A stretch of 64,000 nucleotides of DNA from CAWFMO01 sp963817065 (GTDB lineage Bacteria; Actinomycetota; Thermoleophilia; Solirubrobacterales; 70-9): the NCBI GenBank assembly GCA_963817065.1, contig CAWFMO010000001.1, forward strand, positions 496,001 through 560,000, in the 5' to 3' direction. Positions 7,657 through 19,704 of this stretch are shown in pieces; position 1 is the first letter of the stretch, and the number at the start of each line of letters is the position of its first letter. The translations under genes were made by a program, and so were the position numbers. Under the pieces are notes generated by a model. The model saw only the letters and a program-made list of their open reading frames with translations. It searched no databases and had not been told where the DNA came from.

Positions 7657-8910
7657 ATGACAAACACACCGCAGAAAAACAAGAGATTGCTTCGCTCACC
7701 CAAGGAGCGCATGTTCGCCGGCGTCGCCGGCGGCCTCGCCGATTACATCGGCGTCGATCCGACCTTCGTCCGCCTCGGCTTCGTCGCCGCGACCCTGTTC
7801 GGCGGCTTCGGGATCCTCGCCTACCTGGTGATGGCCGTCGTCGTCCCCGAGGACGATGGCTCCGGCAACCCGGTCGACGGCCGGCGGCCGCCGATCTGGG
7901 CGCTGATCCTGCTCGGGATCGTGGCTCTGGTCGTGCTCCCGGGCCCGTTCTGGGGCTGGGGCAACGGCTGGTGGTTCGGCATCGGGCTGTTCTGGACCGG
8001 CGCGCTGGTCCTCGCCGGCGCCGGGCTCTACCGCGCGATCGCGGGCCGTTGGCCCGGGCAGCCGAAGGTCGATTCGTCGGAGGCAAAGACCACATCGGCG
8101 AAAGCGACGTCCTCCAAAGCCACGTCGGCCAAGGCGGGGAAGTCCACGTCCGCGAAGGCCACCTCGGCCGAGGCGGTCGAGAACGACGGCTCCCCGCCGC
8201 GCTTCGTGCGGCTGCTCGCGATCGGGGCGATCGTCCTCGTCGGGATCGGCGCCGCGTTCGCGCTCGCCGCGCTCGGCGCCTGGGCGACCGCGACCGGCAG
8301 CGGCGCCGTCGTCGCCGGCGTCGTGATCGCGCTCGGGATCGCGCTGACCGCCACGGCGCTGATCGGCGGCACCGCCCGCCGCAGCGCTCCCTGGCTGTTG
8401 GGGGTCGCGCTCGTGTTGGCGGTGCCCGCCGGCGCCGTCGCCGCCGCCGACGTCCGCTTCGACGGCGGGATCGGCGAGCGCGAGTACACGCCGAGGTCGG
8501 TCGCCGACATCCCCGACGACGGCTACGAGCTCGGCGTCGGCCGGCTCGTGGTCGACCTCCGCGAGCTCGACTGGTCGAAGGGAGCGGTCGTGCCGCTGCG
8601 CAGCGAGCTCGGGCTCGGCCAGATGGTCGTCTCGGTGCCCTCCGATGTCTGCGTCAGCGGTCGCGCCGAGGCCAAGGCCGGTGAGATCGTGGTCCGTGGC
8701 GAGGAGAACTCCGGGGTCGATCCCGAGTTCGACCGCGGCGCTCCCGCGGCCGATCTGCCGCGGCTCGAGCTCGACGGTGAGCTCCAGGCCGGCCAGCTCG
8801 TGGTCACCGACCGCGACCCCGACGAGTTCGAAGACGACCGCGGCCCGGGTCGCCACGACGATGACGACGGCCCCGACGAGATCGCGGCTGAGCCGGAGGC
8901 GTGCAAGTGA
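7657..8910 (+). CDS. PspC-domain membrane protein with a LiaF-like C-terminal domain
   Basis: 417 residues. An N-terminal PspC domain (about 10-68, with FAGVAGGLADYIGVDP) contains one membrane helix. It is followed by a helix pair (79-128), an Ala/Lys/Ser/Thr repeat linker (139-175, units of the SAKATS type), three more helices (183-262) and a C-terminal extracytoplasmic beta domain (about 288-385). In that domain repeated 'GxGxxxVDL' and 'LGLGQMVVSVP' strands resemble the LiaF/toast_rack adhesin-like fold. A very acidic tail (389-412) ends the protein. With the following genes it suggests a LiaF-like modulator of the fused sensor kinase/regulator. The family assignment of the C-terminal part is by pattern and less sure than PspC. 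Confidence 0.85.
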   Translation: MTNTPQKNKRLLRSPKERMFAGVAGGLADYIGVDPTFVRLGFVAATLFGGFGILAYLVMAVVVPEDDGSGNPVDGRRPPIWALILLGIVALVVLPGPFWGWGNGWWFGIGLFWTGALVLAGAGLYRAIAGRWPGQPKVDSSEAKTTSAKATSSKATSAKAGKSTSAKATSAEAVENDGSPPRFVRLLAIGAIVLVGIGAAFALAALGAWATATGSGAVVAGVVIALGIALTATALIGGTARRSAPWLLGVALVLAVPAGAVAAADVRFDGGIGEREYTPRSVADIPDDGYELGVGRLVVDLRELDWSKGAVVPLRSELGLGQMVVSVPSDVCVSGRAEAKAGEIVVRGEENSGVDPEFDRGAPAADLPRLELDGELQAGQLVVTDRDPDEFEDDRGPGRHDDDDGPDEIAAEPEACK

Positions 8911-9086
8911 CCAGCGCGAGGGTCGTGCCGCTGATCGACGGGCTCGCGATCACGCTGCTCGGGGTGCTCCTGCTCCTGCACGAGGAGGGCACGATCGACA
9001 TCGCCGGCGGCTGGCTGATCGCGCTGCTGACCGCGTGCGCCGGCGTCGCCCTCGTCGCGAGCGGGGTCAGCGCCCGCGAGGACTGA
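8907..9086 (+). CDS. Small two-helix membrane protein
   Basis: 59 residues from the GTG at 8907, which overlaps the previous stop as GTGA. A GGAGG at 8894-8898 is well spaced for this start; an in-frame GTG at 8901 would be too close to it. Two hydrophobic segments (about 7-22 and 29-54) are joined by a short acidic turn (HEEGTID). No family recognised. Translational coupling places it in one operon with the PspC/LiaF-like protein and the fused kinase-regulator, so it is probably a subunit or modulator of that envelope-stress module. Confidence 0.7.
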   Translation: MTSARVVPLIDGLAITLLGVLLLLHEEGTIDIAGGWLIALLTACAGVALVASGVSARED

Positions 9087-9102
9087 AGATCAAGATGAGT
9101 CC

Positions 9103-10998
9103 GTGAGCGGCGCCAAGAAGCAGAGGTTCACGCGCGACCCCGCCGGGGGAATCCTCGGCGGGGTCTGCGCGGGTCTGGGGCGCCGCTTCGACGTCGACCC
9201 GATCATCCCCCGCGCCGGCGCGGTCGTGCTCGCGATCGGGACCAGCGGGCTCGCCGTGGTCGCCTACCTGCTGGTCTGGGCGCTGGTCCCCGCGGCCGGC
9301 GAGGGCGTTGTCCCGCGCGAGCGGCGGCGGCGCGGCCGCCGCGGGAGCTGGCGGATCGCTCTCGGCGTCGCGATGCTGGCGCTCAGCGTCCTCTTCGTCT
9401 TCCGCGAGCTCGGGCTCTGGTGGAGCGACGCGCTGATCTGGCCGCTGACCCTCGCCTGCTTCGGGGTCGCGCTGCTCTGGGGGCTCTCGCGGCCGCCGGC
9501 GTCGGAGACCCCTGAAGCGCCCGAGCGCGCCGACGCCGGGCGCGCGGTCGCGGCGCCGCCCGACCCGGACGCCGAGCGCGGCGAGGCCGCGCGGCGCTTC
9601 TCGCGCGCCGGCTTCGGGATCGCGCTCGTGCTCGCCGCGGCGCTGCTCTTCCTCTGGACCAACGGCGTCCTCGACGCGGTCGGCGACGCGGCGGTCTCGG
9701 CGCTCGTCGTCACGATCGCGCTGGCGCTGATCTCGGCCCCGTTCTGGTGGGGCCTCGTGCGCCGGCTGACGGTCGAGCGCTCGGCGCGGATCCGCTCCCA
9801 GGAGCGCGCCGAGGTCGCGGCCCACCTCCACGACTCGGTGCTCCAGACGCTGGCGATGGTCCAGCGCCGCTCCGGCGAGCCGGCCGAGGTCGAGAAGCTC
9901 GCCCGCCGGCAGGAGCGCGAGCTGCGCTCGTGGCTCGCCGGCGACGACCAGCCGCGCCCCGGGGAGCGGCTCGCCGACGCGCTGCGCGGCGCCGCCGAAG
10001 AGGTCGAGGAGGCCCACGGCGCCGTCGTCGAGGCGGTCGTCGTCGGCGACGCCCCGCTCGATCCGCATCTCGAGGCGCTCGTCGCGGCGGCGCGCGAGGC
10101 GCTCACCAACGCCGCCAAGTTCGCCGCCGACGGCGGCCCGGTGCGGCTCTACGCCGAGATCGAGAACGGCGGCGCGCGCGTCTACGTCGACGACCGCGGC
10201 CCGGGTTTCAACCCCGACAAGCTCCCCGCCGACCGCCGCGGCGTGCGCGAGTCGATAATCGGCCGCATGCGCAGGCACGGCGGGCGCGCCGAGATCCACA
10301 GCCGCCGCGGCCGCGGCACCGAGATCGAGCTCGCGATCGGGGAGGAGGACATGACCAAGCTCCCGAGCGTCGTGATCGTCGACGACCACGCGATCTTCCG
10401 CGCCGGCGTCCGCGCCGAGCTCGGCGACCTGGTCGAGGTCCTCGGCGAGGCCGAGAGCGTCGAGGACGCGGTCCGCGCGATCGCCGAGCTCGAGCCCGAC
10501 GTCGTGCTGCTCGACGTCCACATGCCGGGCGGGGGAGGGGTCGAGGTGATCGAGCAGGTCTCCCGCGCCCGCCCCGGGCAGAGCTTCCTCGCGCTTTCGG
10601 TATCAGACGACGCCAAGGACGTGATCGCGGTCGTCCGCGCCGGCGCCCGCGGCTACGTGACCAAGACGATCACCGGCGAGGAGCTCGCCGACGCCGTCGC
10701 GCGGGTCAAGGGCGGCGACGCGGTCTTCTCGCCTCGGCTCGCCGGCTTCGTCCTCGACGCCTTCGCCGGCGACCTCCCCGCCGAGGAGGTCGACCCCGAG
10801 CTCGACCTGCTCACGCCCCGCGAGCGCGAGGTCCTGCGCTACATCGCGCGTGGCTACATGTACAAGGAGATCGCCCAGCGGCTGAAGATCTCGGCGAAGA
10901 CGGTCGAGGCCCACGTCAGCTCGGTGCTCCGCAAGCTCCAGCTCTCGAACCGCCACGAGCTCAGCGCATGGGCGGTTAACCGGCGGCTTATCGACTAA
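9103..10998 (+). CDS. Fused PspC-histidine kinase-response regulator (LiaS/LiaR-like) in one polypeptide
   Basis: 631 residues. Domains in order: PspC (about 8-65, GGVCAGLGRRFDVDP), four membrane helices (about 40-60, 84-100, 110-126, 168-216), a HisKA_3 dimerisation helix with phosphoacceptor His243 (HLHDSVLQTL), an HATPase domain with N-box REALTNAAKF (331-340) and DDRGPGF (363-369), then a NarL/LuxR-type regulator. The receiver has VDDH (426-429), phosphoacceptor Asp471 (LLDVHMPG) and Lys521, and the LuxR HTH spans 569-625. Kinase and regulator are normally two genes. Here no stop lies between them, and Met417 (ATG 10351) is preceded by GGAGGAGG, so a free regulator may also be made. Predicted role: sensing envelope stress and controlling transcription, with the preceding LiaF-like protein. 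Confidence 0.9.
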   Translation: MSGAKKQRFTRDPAGGILGGVCAGLGRRFDVDPIIPRAGAVVLAIGTSGLAVVAYLLVWALVPAAGEGVVPRERRRRGRRGSWRIALGVAMLALSVLFVFRELGLWWSDALIWPLTLACFGVALLWGLSRPPASETPEAPERADAGRAVAAPPDPDAERGEAARRFSRAGFGIALVLAAALLFLWTNGVLDAVGDAAVSALVVTIALALISAPFWWGLVRRLTVERSARIRSQERAEVAAHLHDSVLQTLAMVQRRSGEPAEVEKLARRQERELRSWLAGDDQPRPGERLADALRGAAEEVEEAHGAVVEAVVVGDAPLDPHLEALVAAAREALTNAAKFAADGGPVRLYAEIENGGARVYVDDRGPGFNPDKLPADRRGVRESIIGRMRRHGGRAEIHSRRGRGTEIELAIGEEDMTKLPSVVIVDDHAIFRAGVRAELGDLVEVLGEAESVEDAVRAIAELEPDVVLLDVHMPGGGGVEVIEQVSRARPGQSFLALSVSDDAKDVIAVVRAGARGYVTKTITGEELADAVARVKGGDAVFSPRLAGFVLDAFAGDLPAEEVDPELDLLTPREREVLRYIARGYMYKEIAQRLKISAKTVEAHVSSVLRKLQLSNRHELSAWAVNRRLID

Positions 10999-11039
10999 CC
11001 TGGATCTCGGAACAGGTCCAGCTAAAGAGGGAGTACTTA

Positions 11040-11438
11040 ATGCTTCGCAGGGTTTTGGTCGTTGTCGCAATCACAGCGCTGGTCGTTGGAGCGCTCAGCG
11101 GGGTCGCGGTAGCGAAAAAGAAGAAGAAGAGCGTGATCCAGCCGGGCGTCTACCCGGGCACGACCGTCGAGGGCATTCCGATGTCGGTGACGCTCGACAG
11201 GAGCCGCACCAGCGGTACGTTCACCTACTGCGAGGCGCAGGTGGTTCCGTTCACGGTCAGCGGCAACAGCTTCTCGATCAGTTTCCTCGACCCGGGCGGC
11301 TCCGGTCTGCTCCACATCTCGGCGACCGGCACGTTCAGGAAGAGCAAGACGCCCAGGGGCGGGACGGTCTCGGGATCGATTCCGCTCGGCGGCGGCTGCA
11401 GCGGGTCGGCGCAGACGTTCAGCCTGCGGCACGGCTAG
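11040..11438 (+). CDS. Small secreted protein of unknown function
   Basis: 132 residues. A clear signal peptide (LRRVLVVVAITALVVGALSG, cleavage near AVA-KK) is followed by a Lys run (KKKKK) at the mature N-terminus and a small beta-rich domain with two Cys residues (C61 or so in TYCEAQ, and GGGC near the end) that could form a disulphide. I recognise no family. An AGAGGGAG ribosome-binding site precedes the ATG. It lies 41 bp after the fused kinase-regulator and could be a target or co-operonic gene of that system. Confidence 0.75.
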   Translation: MLRRVLVVVAITALVVGALSGVAVAKKKKKSVIQPGVYPGTTVEGIPMSVTLDRSRTSGTFTYCEAQVVPFTVSGNSFSISFLDPGGSGLLHISATGTFRKSKTPRGGTVSGSIPLGGGCSGSAQTFSLRHG

Positions 11439-11439
11439 C

Positions 11440-11457
11440 GCCGCTCAGAGCAGCGGC
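11440..11457. terminator. Hairpin terminator between convergent genes
   Basis: GCCGCT (11440-11445) pairs with AGCGGC (11452-11457) around a 6-nt loop. It straddles the 3' end of the HAD gene and lies just after the secreted-protein stop. Confidence 0.45.
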
Positions 11458-12128
11458 AGGGGCTCGCGCAGCGATTCGATCGCTGCGTCGGCCCCTGCCT
11501 CTGTGAGCTGATCGGCCGAGTACTCGCCGGTCGCCACCCCGACGACCCTGATCCCGGCGCCGTGGCCGGCCTCGACGTCGCGCGGGGTGTCGCCGACCGA
11601 GAAGATCGTCGCTGGGTCGAGCGCGGCGCCGGCGACGACGCCGCCGCGCTCGATCGCCTTCTTGGTCAGTTCGGTGCGGTCGGGCGAGTCGGAGCCGTAG
11701 CCGCCGAAGCTGAAGAAGCGGTTGAGGTTGGCGCGCGCGAGCTTGATGTGGGCGGCGGCCTCGACGTTGCCGGTCGTCAGCCCGAGCAGGCAGCCCGAGT
11801 CGATCAGCGCGTCGAGCGTCTCCTCGACGTTGTCGAGGACGACGTACTTCTCGGAGCGCTCGACCTCCTCGGGGAGGTACTGGAGCCGCTTGCCCATCAG
11901 CTTCGCCGACTCCTCGGTGGTCGGCTCGCGGCCGATCACGGCGATGAAGACCTGGCGGCCGACCTCGGGGTCGGGGACCCCCTTGCCGGTCACCTCGGAG
12001 ACCTTGACGTCGACCCCGTGCAGCTCCTCGAAGGCGCGGTGCCAGGCGCGGTCGGAGGAGCCGCCGCTCGAGATCAGCGTCCCGTCGATGTCGAAGAGGA
12101 TTGCCTGGGTGCGGTGGGCGCCGCTCAC
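11445..12128 (-). CDS. HAD-superfamily hydrolase (phosphoglycolate-phosphatase-like)
   Basis: 227 residues, cytoplasmic. HAD motif I is FDIDGTL (catalytic Asp at 14 and 16 region), motif II is the Thr of GLTTGN, motif III a Lys around TELTKKAIE, and motif IV FSVGDTPRDVEAG. The helical cap follows motif I directly, as in the phosphoglycolate phosphatase/Gph group. Substrate cannot be assigned: small phosphate esters such as phosphoglycolate are usual for this architecture. The GTG start at 12128 lies 10 bp downstream of the PLP decarboxylase stop on the same strand, so both may be cotranscribed. Confidence 0.87.
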   Translation of the reverse strand: MSGAHRTQAILFDIDGTLISSGGSSDRAWHRAFEELHGVDVKVSEVTGKGVPDPEVGRQVFIAVIGREPTTEESAKLMGKRLQYLPEEVERSEKYVVLDNVEETLDALIDSGCLLGLTTGNVEAAAHIKLARANLNRFFSFGGYGSDSPDRTELTKKAIERGGVVAGAALDPATIFSVGDTPRDVEAGHGAGIRVVGVATGEYSADQLTEAGADAAIESLREPLPLL

Positions 12129-12138
12129 GGCGCCGAGC

Positions 12139-13530
12139 CTAACGCGCTTCGCCGACCGCCTTGCGGATCGCCGCGGCCGAGCGGCGGACGTCGTCTTCGC
12201 TCGTGCGCCAGTTGCTGATCGAAACCCGGATCGCCGGCCGCCCGCGCCAGGTCGTGCCGGCGAGCCAGCAGGTTCCGTCCTCCTGGATCCGCTCGACCGC
12301 GCTCGCTGTCAGCTCGCCGGAATCGTCGCCGGCGATCGCGAACAGCGCCTGGTTGATGACGACCTCGTTGATCAGCTCGAGCGACGGATCGGCGGTGAGC
12401 TCGTCGGCCATCAGCCGAGCCAGGCCCGAGCAGCGCTCGACCAGCTCGGCGACGCCGGTGCGCCCGAGCGAGCGCAGCGCCGCGTAGAGGGCGAACCCCC
12501 GCGCCCGCCGCGACGACTCGGGCACGTACTGGTAGGAGTCGCGGGCGTCGGCGGCCGCGGTGAGGTACGGGGCGCTGATCCCCATCGCGCCGCGGAGGGC
12601 GGAGGGATCGGCGACCGCGACGAAGCCGCTGTCGTAGGGAACGTTGAGCCACTTGTGGAAGTCCGTCGACCACGAGTCGGCGCGATCGAGGCCGCGGGTG
12701 AGATGGGCGAAGCGGGGGTTCGCGGCCGCCCAGAGCCCGATCGCGCCGTCCACGTGGAGCCACGCGTCGTGGCGCTCACACGCGTCGGCGAGCTCATCGA
12801 TCGGGTCGAAGCAGCCGGTGTTGACCTCGCCGGCCTGGGCGCAGACGATCGCCGGGCCCTCGCCGCGATCGAGCTCGGCCGCGAGCTCGGAGGCGATCAT
12901 GCGGCCGGATTCGTCGGCCGGCACCCGGACCGCGGTCTCGCTGCCCAGGCCGAGCAGCTTGAGCGCGACGAAGATCGTGGCGTGGGCGTGCTCTCCGACC
13001 AGCACTCGTACCTCGGGCGCGCCCTGCAGCCCGCGCGCTTCGACGTCCCATCCAGCGTCGCGCAGGACCGCGTGGCGGCCGGAGGCGATTCCCGTGAAGT
13101 TCGCCATCGTGCCGCCCGTGGTCAGGCCGAAGCCCGCCGAGGCGGGCAGGCCGAGCAGGTTCAGCACCCAGCCGCCGGCGACCTCCTCGGCGACGGCGGC
13201 CGAGGGGCCGCAGACGTAGAGGCTCCCGATCTGGTCCCAGGCCGTGGTCAGCCACTCGGCGCCGAGCGCGGCCGGGAGCGAGCCGCCGACGACGAAGCCG
13301 AAGTAGCGCGGGCTGCCGAGCGCGATGAGCCCCGGCTCCGCCGCTTCGGCGAGCTCCTCGACCACCTTCGCGGGATCCTCGCCGACGTCGGCGAGCTCGC
13401 CGCCGAGCGAGCGCCGAAGCTCCTCGACGCCGGCCGCCTCGCGAACCGGGCGGTCCGCAACCTCGGCCAGGTAGCGGCGGGCTCGTTCGCCCGCGACGTC
13501 GAGCACGCCCTCGTATCCGTCGGTGCTCAC
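12139..13530 (-). CDS. PLP-dependent amino-acid decarboxylase (group II)
   Basis: 463 residues. Fold-type I decarboxylase of the aromatic-amino-acid/glutamate decarboxylase group. The PLP lysine is K293 in STDFHKWLNVPYDSG. Asp261 in HVDGAIG binds the pyridine nitrogen, and the H182 region (HAHAT) stacks on the ring. TTGGTMANFTG is the phosphate-binding loop. Actinobacterial members act on L-aspartate, L-glutamate or aromatic amino acids; I cannot decide which. Start GTG at 13530. No transporter or amine-utilisation gene is adjacent. Confidence 0.88.
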   Translation of the reverse strand: MSTDGYEGVLDVAGERARRYLAEVADRPVREAAGVEELRRSLGGELADVGEDPAKVVEELAEAAEPGLIALGSPRYFGFVVGGSLPAALGAEWLTTAWDQIGSLYVCGPSAAVAEEVAGGWVLNLLGLPASAGFGLTTGGTMANFTGIASGRHAVLRDAGWDVEARGLQGAPEVRVLVGEHAHATIFVALKLLGLGSETAVRVPADESGRMIASELAAELDRGEGPAIVCAQAGEVNTGCFDPIDELADACERHDAWLHVDGAIGLWAAANPRFAHLTRGLDRADSWSTDFHKWLNVPYDSGFVAVADPSALRGAMGISAPYLTAAADARDSYQYVPESSRRARGFALYAALRSLGRTGVAELVERCSGLARLMADELTADPSLELINEVVINQALFAIAGDDSGELTASAVERIQEDGTCWLAGTTWRGRPAIRVSISNWRTSEDDVRRSAAAIRKAVGEAR

Positions 13531-13573
13531 CGGCCGAGCATGCCAGCGAATCCCGCGAGGGTCAATCCAACAA

Positions 13574-15202
13574 TCAGGTAATGCGCGACGCGCGGTATCG
13601 GCGGATCAGCGCATTGGTCGAGCTGTCGTGGTCGAGCTCGGGCTCGCCGTCGGCCTCGAGCTCGCCGATGATCCGCACGGCGAGCGCCTTGCCGAGCTCG
13701 ACCCCCCACTGGTCGAACGGGTTGATCCCCCAGACCGCGCCCTGGGTGAAGACGCTGTGCTCGTAGAGCGCGACCAGCGAGCCGAGCGCGGCCGGGGTCA
13801 ACCGCTCGGCGAAGATCGTGTTCGAGGGCCGGTTGCCCTCGAAGGTGCGGTGCGGGACCTGCTCCTCGGCGATCCCCTCGGCGCGGGCTTCCTCAGCGGT
13901 CTTGCCGAACGCGAGCGCCTCGCTCTGGGCGAGGACGTTGCCGATCAGCTTGTCGTGGTGGTCCCCGAGCGGGTTCAGCGTCGCCTCGAAGGCGATGAAG
14001 TCGCAGGGGATCAGCTTCGTCCCCTGGTGGATCAGCTGGTAGAAGGAATGCTGGCCGTTGGTCCCCGGCTCGCCCCAGTAGATCGCCCCGGTCTCGTAGT
14101 CGACCCGGGCCCCGTCGAGGGTGACGTGCTTGCCGTTCGACTCCATCGTCAGCTGCTGGAGGTAGGCGGGGAAGCGGTGCAGGTACTGGTCGTAGGGGAA
14201 GACGCCGGCGGTCTGGGCGCCGAAGAAGTCTCCGTACCAGACCGCGAGCAGCCCGAGCAGCGCCGGCAGGTTCTCGGCGAGCGGCGCCTCGCGGAAGTGC
14301 TCGTCGACGGCGTGGAAGCCGGCCAGCATCTCGGCGAAGGAGTCGGGCCCGATCGCGAGCATCGTCGAGAGCCCGATCGCCGAGTCCATCGAGTAGCGGC
14401 CGCCGACCCACTCCCAGAAGCCGAACATGTTCTCGACGTCGATCCCGAACTTGGCGACCTCCTCGGCGTTGGTCGAGACGGCGGCGAAGTGCTTGGCGAT
14501 CGCCGCCTCGTCGCCGCCGAGCCCGGCGAGCGCCCACTCGCGCGCGGTCCGGGCGTTGGTCATCGTCTCGAGCGTGGTGAAGGTCTTCGAGGAGACGATG
14601 AACAGGGTCTGCTCGGGGTCGAGGTCGCGGGTCTTCTCGGCGAAGTCGTTGCCGTCGACGTTGGAGACGAAGCGGAAGGTCATCTCGCGCTCGGCGTAGA
14701 AGCGGAGCGCCTCGTAGGCCATCACCGGACCGAGGTCGGAGCCGCCGATCCCGATGTTGACGACGTTGCGGATCGGCTTGCCCGTGTGCCCCTTCCATTC
14801 GCCGGAGCGGATCCGCTCGCAGAAGCCGGACATCCGGTCGAGGACCTCGTGGACCTGGGCGACGACGTCCTCGCCGTCGACGATCAGCGAGCGCTCGCGC
14901 GGCATCCGCAGCGCGACGTGCAGAACGGCCCGGTCCTCGGTTGAGTTGATGTGCTCGCCGGCGAACATCGCGTCGCGGCGCTCGGCGACTCCGGACTCAT
15001 CGGCGAGCGCGAGCAGCAGGGTCAGCGTCTCGTCGGTGACCCGGTTCTTCGAGTAGTCGAGGAACAACCCCGCCGCCTCCGCTGTCAGCCGCTCGCCGCG
15101 CCCGGGGTCCTCGGCGAAGAGCTCGCGCAGGTGGCGGCCCTCGATCTCCCCGTGGTGGGATTCGAGCGCCTTCCAGGCCGCGCGTTCTCTGAGCGCGGTC
15201 AC
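13574..15202 (-). CDS. pgi: Glucose-6-phosphate isomerase
   Basis: 542 residues, the full length of the large bacterial/eukaryotic-type enzyme. Interconverts glucose-6-P and fructose-6-P. The signatures are NIGIGGSDLGP (phosphate loop), SKTFTT, the catalytic Glu in MESNGK, the His in GTNGQHSFYQL and the Lys of WGVELGK near the C-terminus. GTG start at 15202 overlaps the stop of the sugar porter gene by four bases, so it is the last gene of a tight minus-strand operon: ltrA-like, tkt-tal, sugar porter, pgi. It links glycolysis to the pentose phosphate enzymes next door. Confidence 0.97.
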   Translation of the reverse strand: MTALRERAAWKALESHHGEIEGRHLRELFAEDPGRGERLTAEAAGLFLDYSKNRVTDETLTLLLALADESGVAERRDAMFAGEHINSTEDRAVLHVALRMPRERSLIVDGEDVVAQVHEVLDRMSGFCERIRSGEWKGHTGKPIRNVVNIGIGGSDLGPVMAYEALRFYAEREMTFRFVSNVDGNDFAEKTRDLDPEQTLFIVSSKTFTTLETMTNARTAREWALAGLGGDEAAIAKHFAAVSTNAEEVAKFGIDVENMFGFWEWVGGRYSMDSAIGLSTMLAIGPDSFAEMLAGFHAVDEHFREAPLAENLPALLGLLAVWYGDFFGAQTAGVFPYDQYLHRFPAYLQQLTMESNGKHVTLDGARVDYETGAIYWGEPGTNGQHSFYQLIHQGTKLIPCDFIAFEATLNPLGDHHDKLIGNVLAQSEALAFGKTAEEARAEGIAEEQVPHRTFEGNRPSNTIFAERLTPAALGSLVALYEHSVFTQGAVWGINPFDQWGVELGKALAVRIIGELEADGEPELDHDSSTNALIRRYRASRIT

Positions 15203-16562
15203 GACTTGGCCCGCGCGCGGACGCGATCCTGGAACACCTTGTCGATCTCCTCGAGCGGCTTGCCCTTGGTCTCGGGCACGAGCCGCCAGCAGAAGATGAG
15301 CGTCAGCCCGCAGATCGCGGCGTAGAAGAAGAAGGTCTCGGAGCGCCCGAGCTCATCGATCAGGACCAGGAAGGTCAGCGAGACGATGAAGTTGAAGGTC
15401 CAGTTCGCCATCGTCCCGACAGCGGCGGCCTTGCTGCGGATCTTGGTGTCGTAGAGCTCGGCGTTGAGGAGCCAGAAGATCGGCCCGAGGCTGACCGCGA
15501 AGGCGCCGACGTAGAGCGCCAGGCTGCCGACCGCGATCGCCGTGTCGAGCCCGCTGTCCGCGCCGGACAGGAATGAAACAGCTAGAAGTGAAAGCGCCAG
15601 CCCCATCGCCCCGGAGCCCCAGAGCAGCAGCGGCCTGCGCCCGGCGCGGTCGAGGAGCCGGATCGCGACCAGCGTCATCCCGACGTTGACGACCCCGACC
15701 CCGAGCGCCGCGAGGATCGAGGAGGTCGAGGCGTCGACGCCCGTGAACTGGATGATCGTCGGCGCGTAGTAGATGACGGTGTTGATCCCGCAGACCTGCT
15801 GCAGGATCGCGAGCCCGACGCCGACGACGAGGGCGGCGCGGATCGCAGGGTGGTTGAGGTCGCTCCAGGTGCCCGGCTCGGCGCCGACGTCGCCCCTGAT
15901 CTCGTCGATCTCGCGGTCGATCGCAGCAGGGTCGTCCTCGCGGATCGTCTTCAGCACCGCCCGCGCCTCGTCCTCCTCGCCGGCCAGCATCAGCCAGCGC
16001 GGGCTCTGCGGCATCCGCCACATCCCGATCGCGAGCACGGCCGCCGGCACCGCGCCGAGGCCGAGCATCCAGCGCCAGCCGTCGTTGTCGGTGAACGCGA
16101 CCCCGACCAGGTAGGCGACGACGATCCCGATCGTCACCGCGAGCTGGAAGAAGGTGACGAGCCGGCCGCGGATCTCCGGCGGCGCGACCTCGGAGATGTA
16201 GACCGGCGCGACCGCGGAGGCGAGCCCGACCGCGACGCCGACGACGACCCGGGCGCCGACGAGCTCGCCGGTGCTGCCCGCCGCCGAGCTCGCCAGCGCG
16301 CCGACGGCGAAGACCGCGGCGGCGCCGAGGATCGTCATCCGCCGGCCGCGCGAGTCGGAGACCCGCGATGCGACGAGCGCCCCGAAGACCGCCCCGATCG
16401 GGACCGCGGCGACGACGAGCCCGGACTCGAAGCTGCCGAGACCGAAGTCGGGTGTGATGAAGAGCAGCGCCCCGGCGATGACGCCGGTGTCGTAGCCGAA
16501 CAGCAGCCCCGCGAGCCCGGCGACCGCCGCCGTGAGGACGACGCTGCGTGTGCCGCCCTGGG

Positions 16563-19697
<3,135 letters not shown>

Positions 19698-19704
19698 CTC
19701 GCGC

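Noticed and set aside
8071..8185. CRISPR or tandem DNA repeat
   Set aside because: The repetition is at the protein level (Ala/Lys/Ser/Thr units inside the PspC gene); the DNA units are not regular and have no spacers. No CRISPR-like array was seen anywhere in the window.
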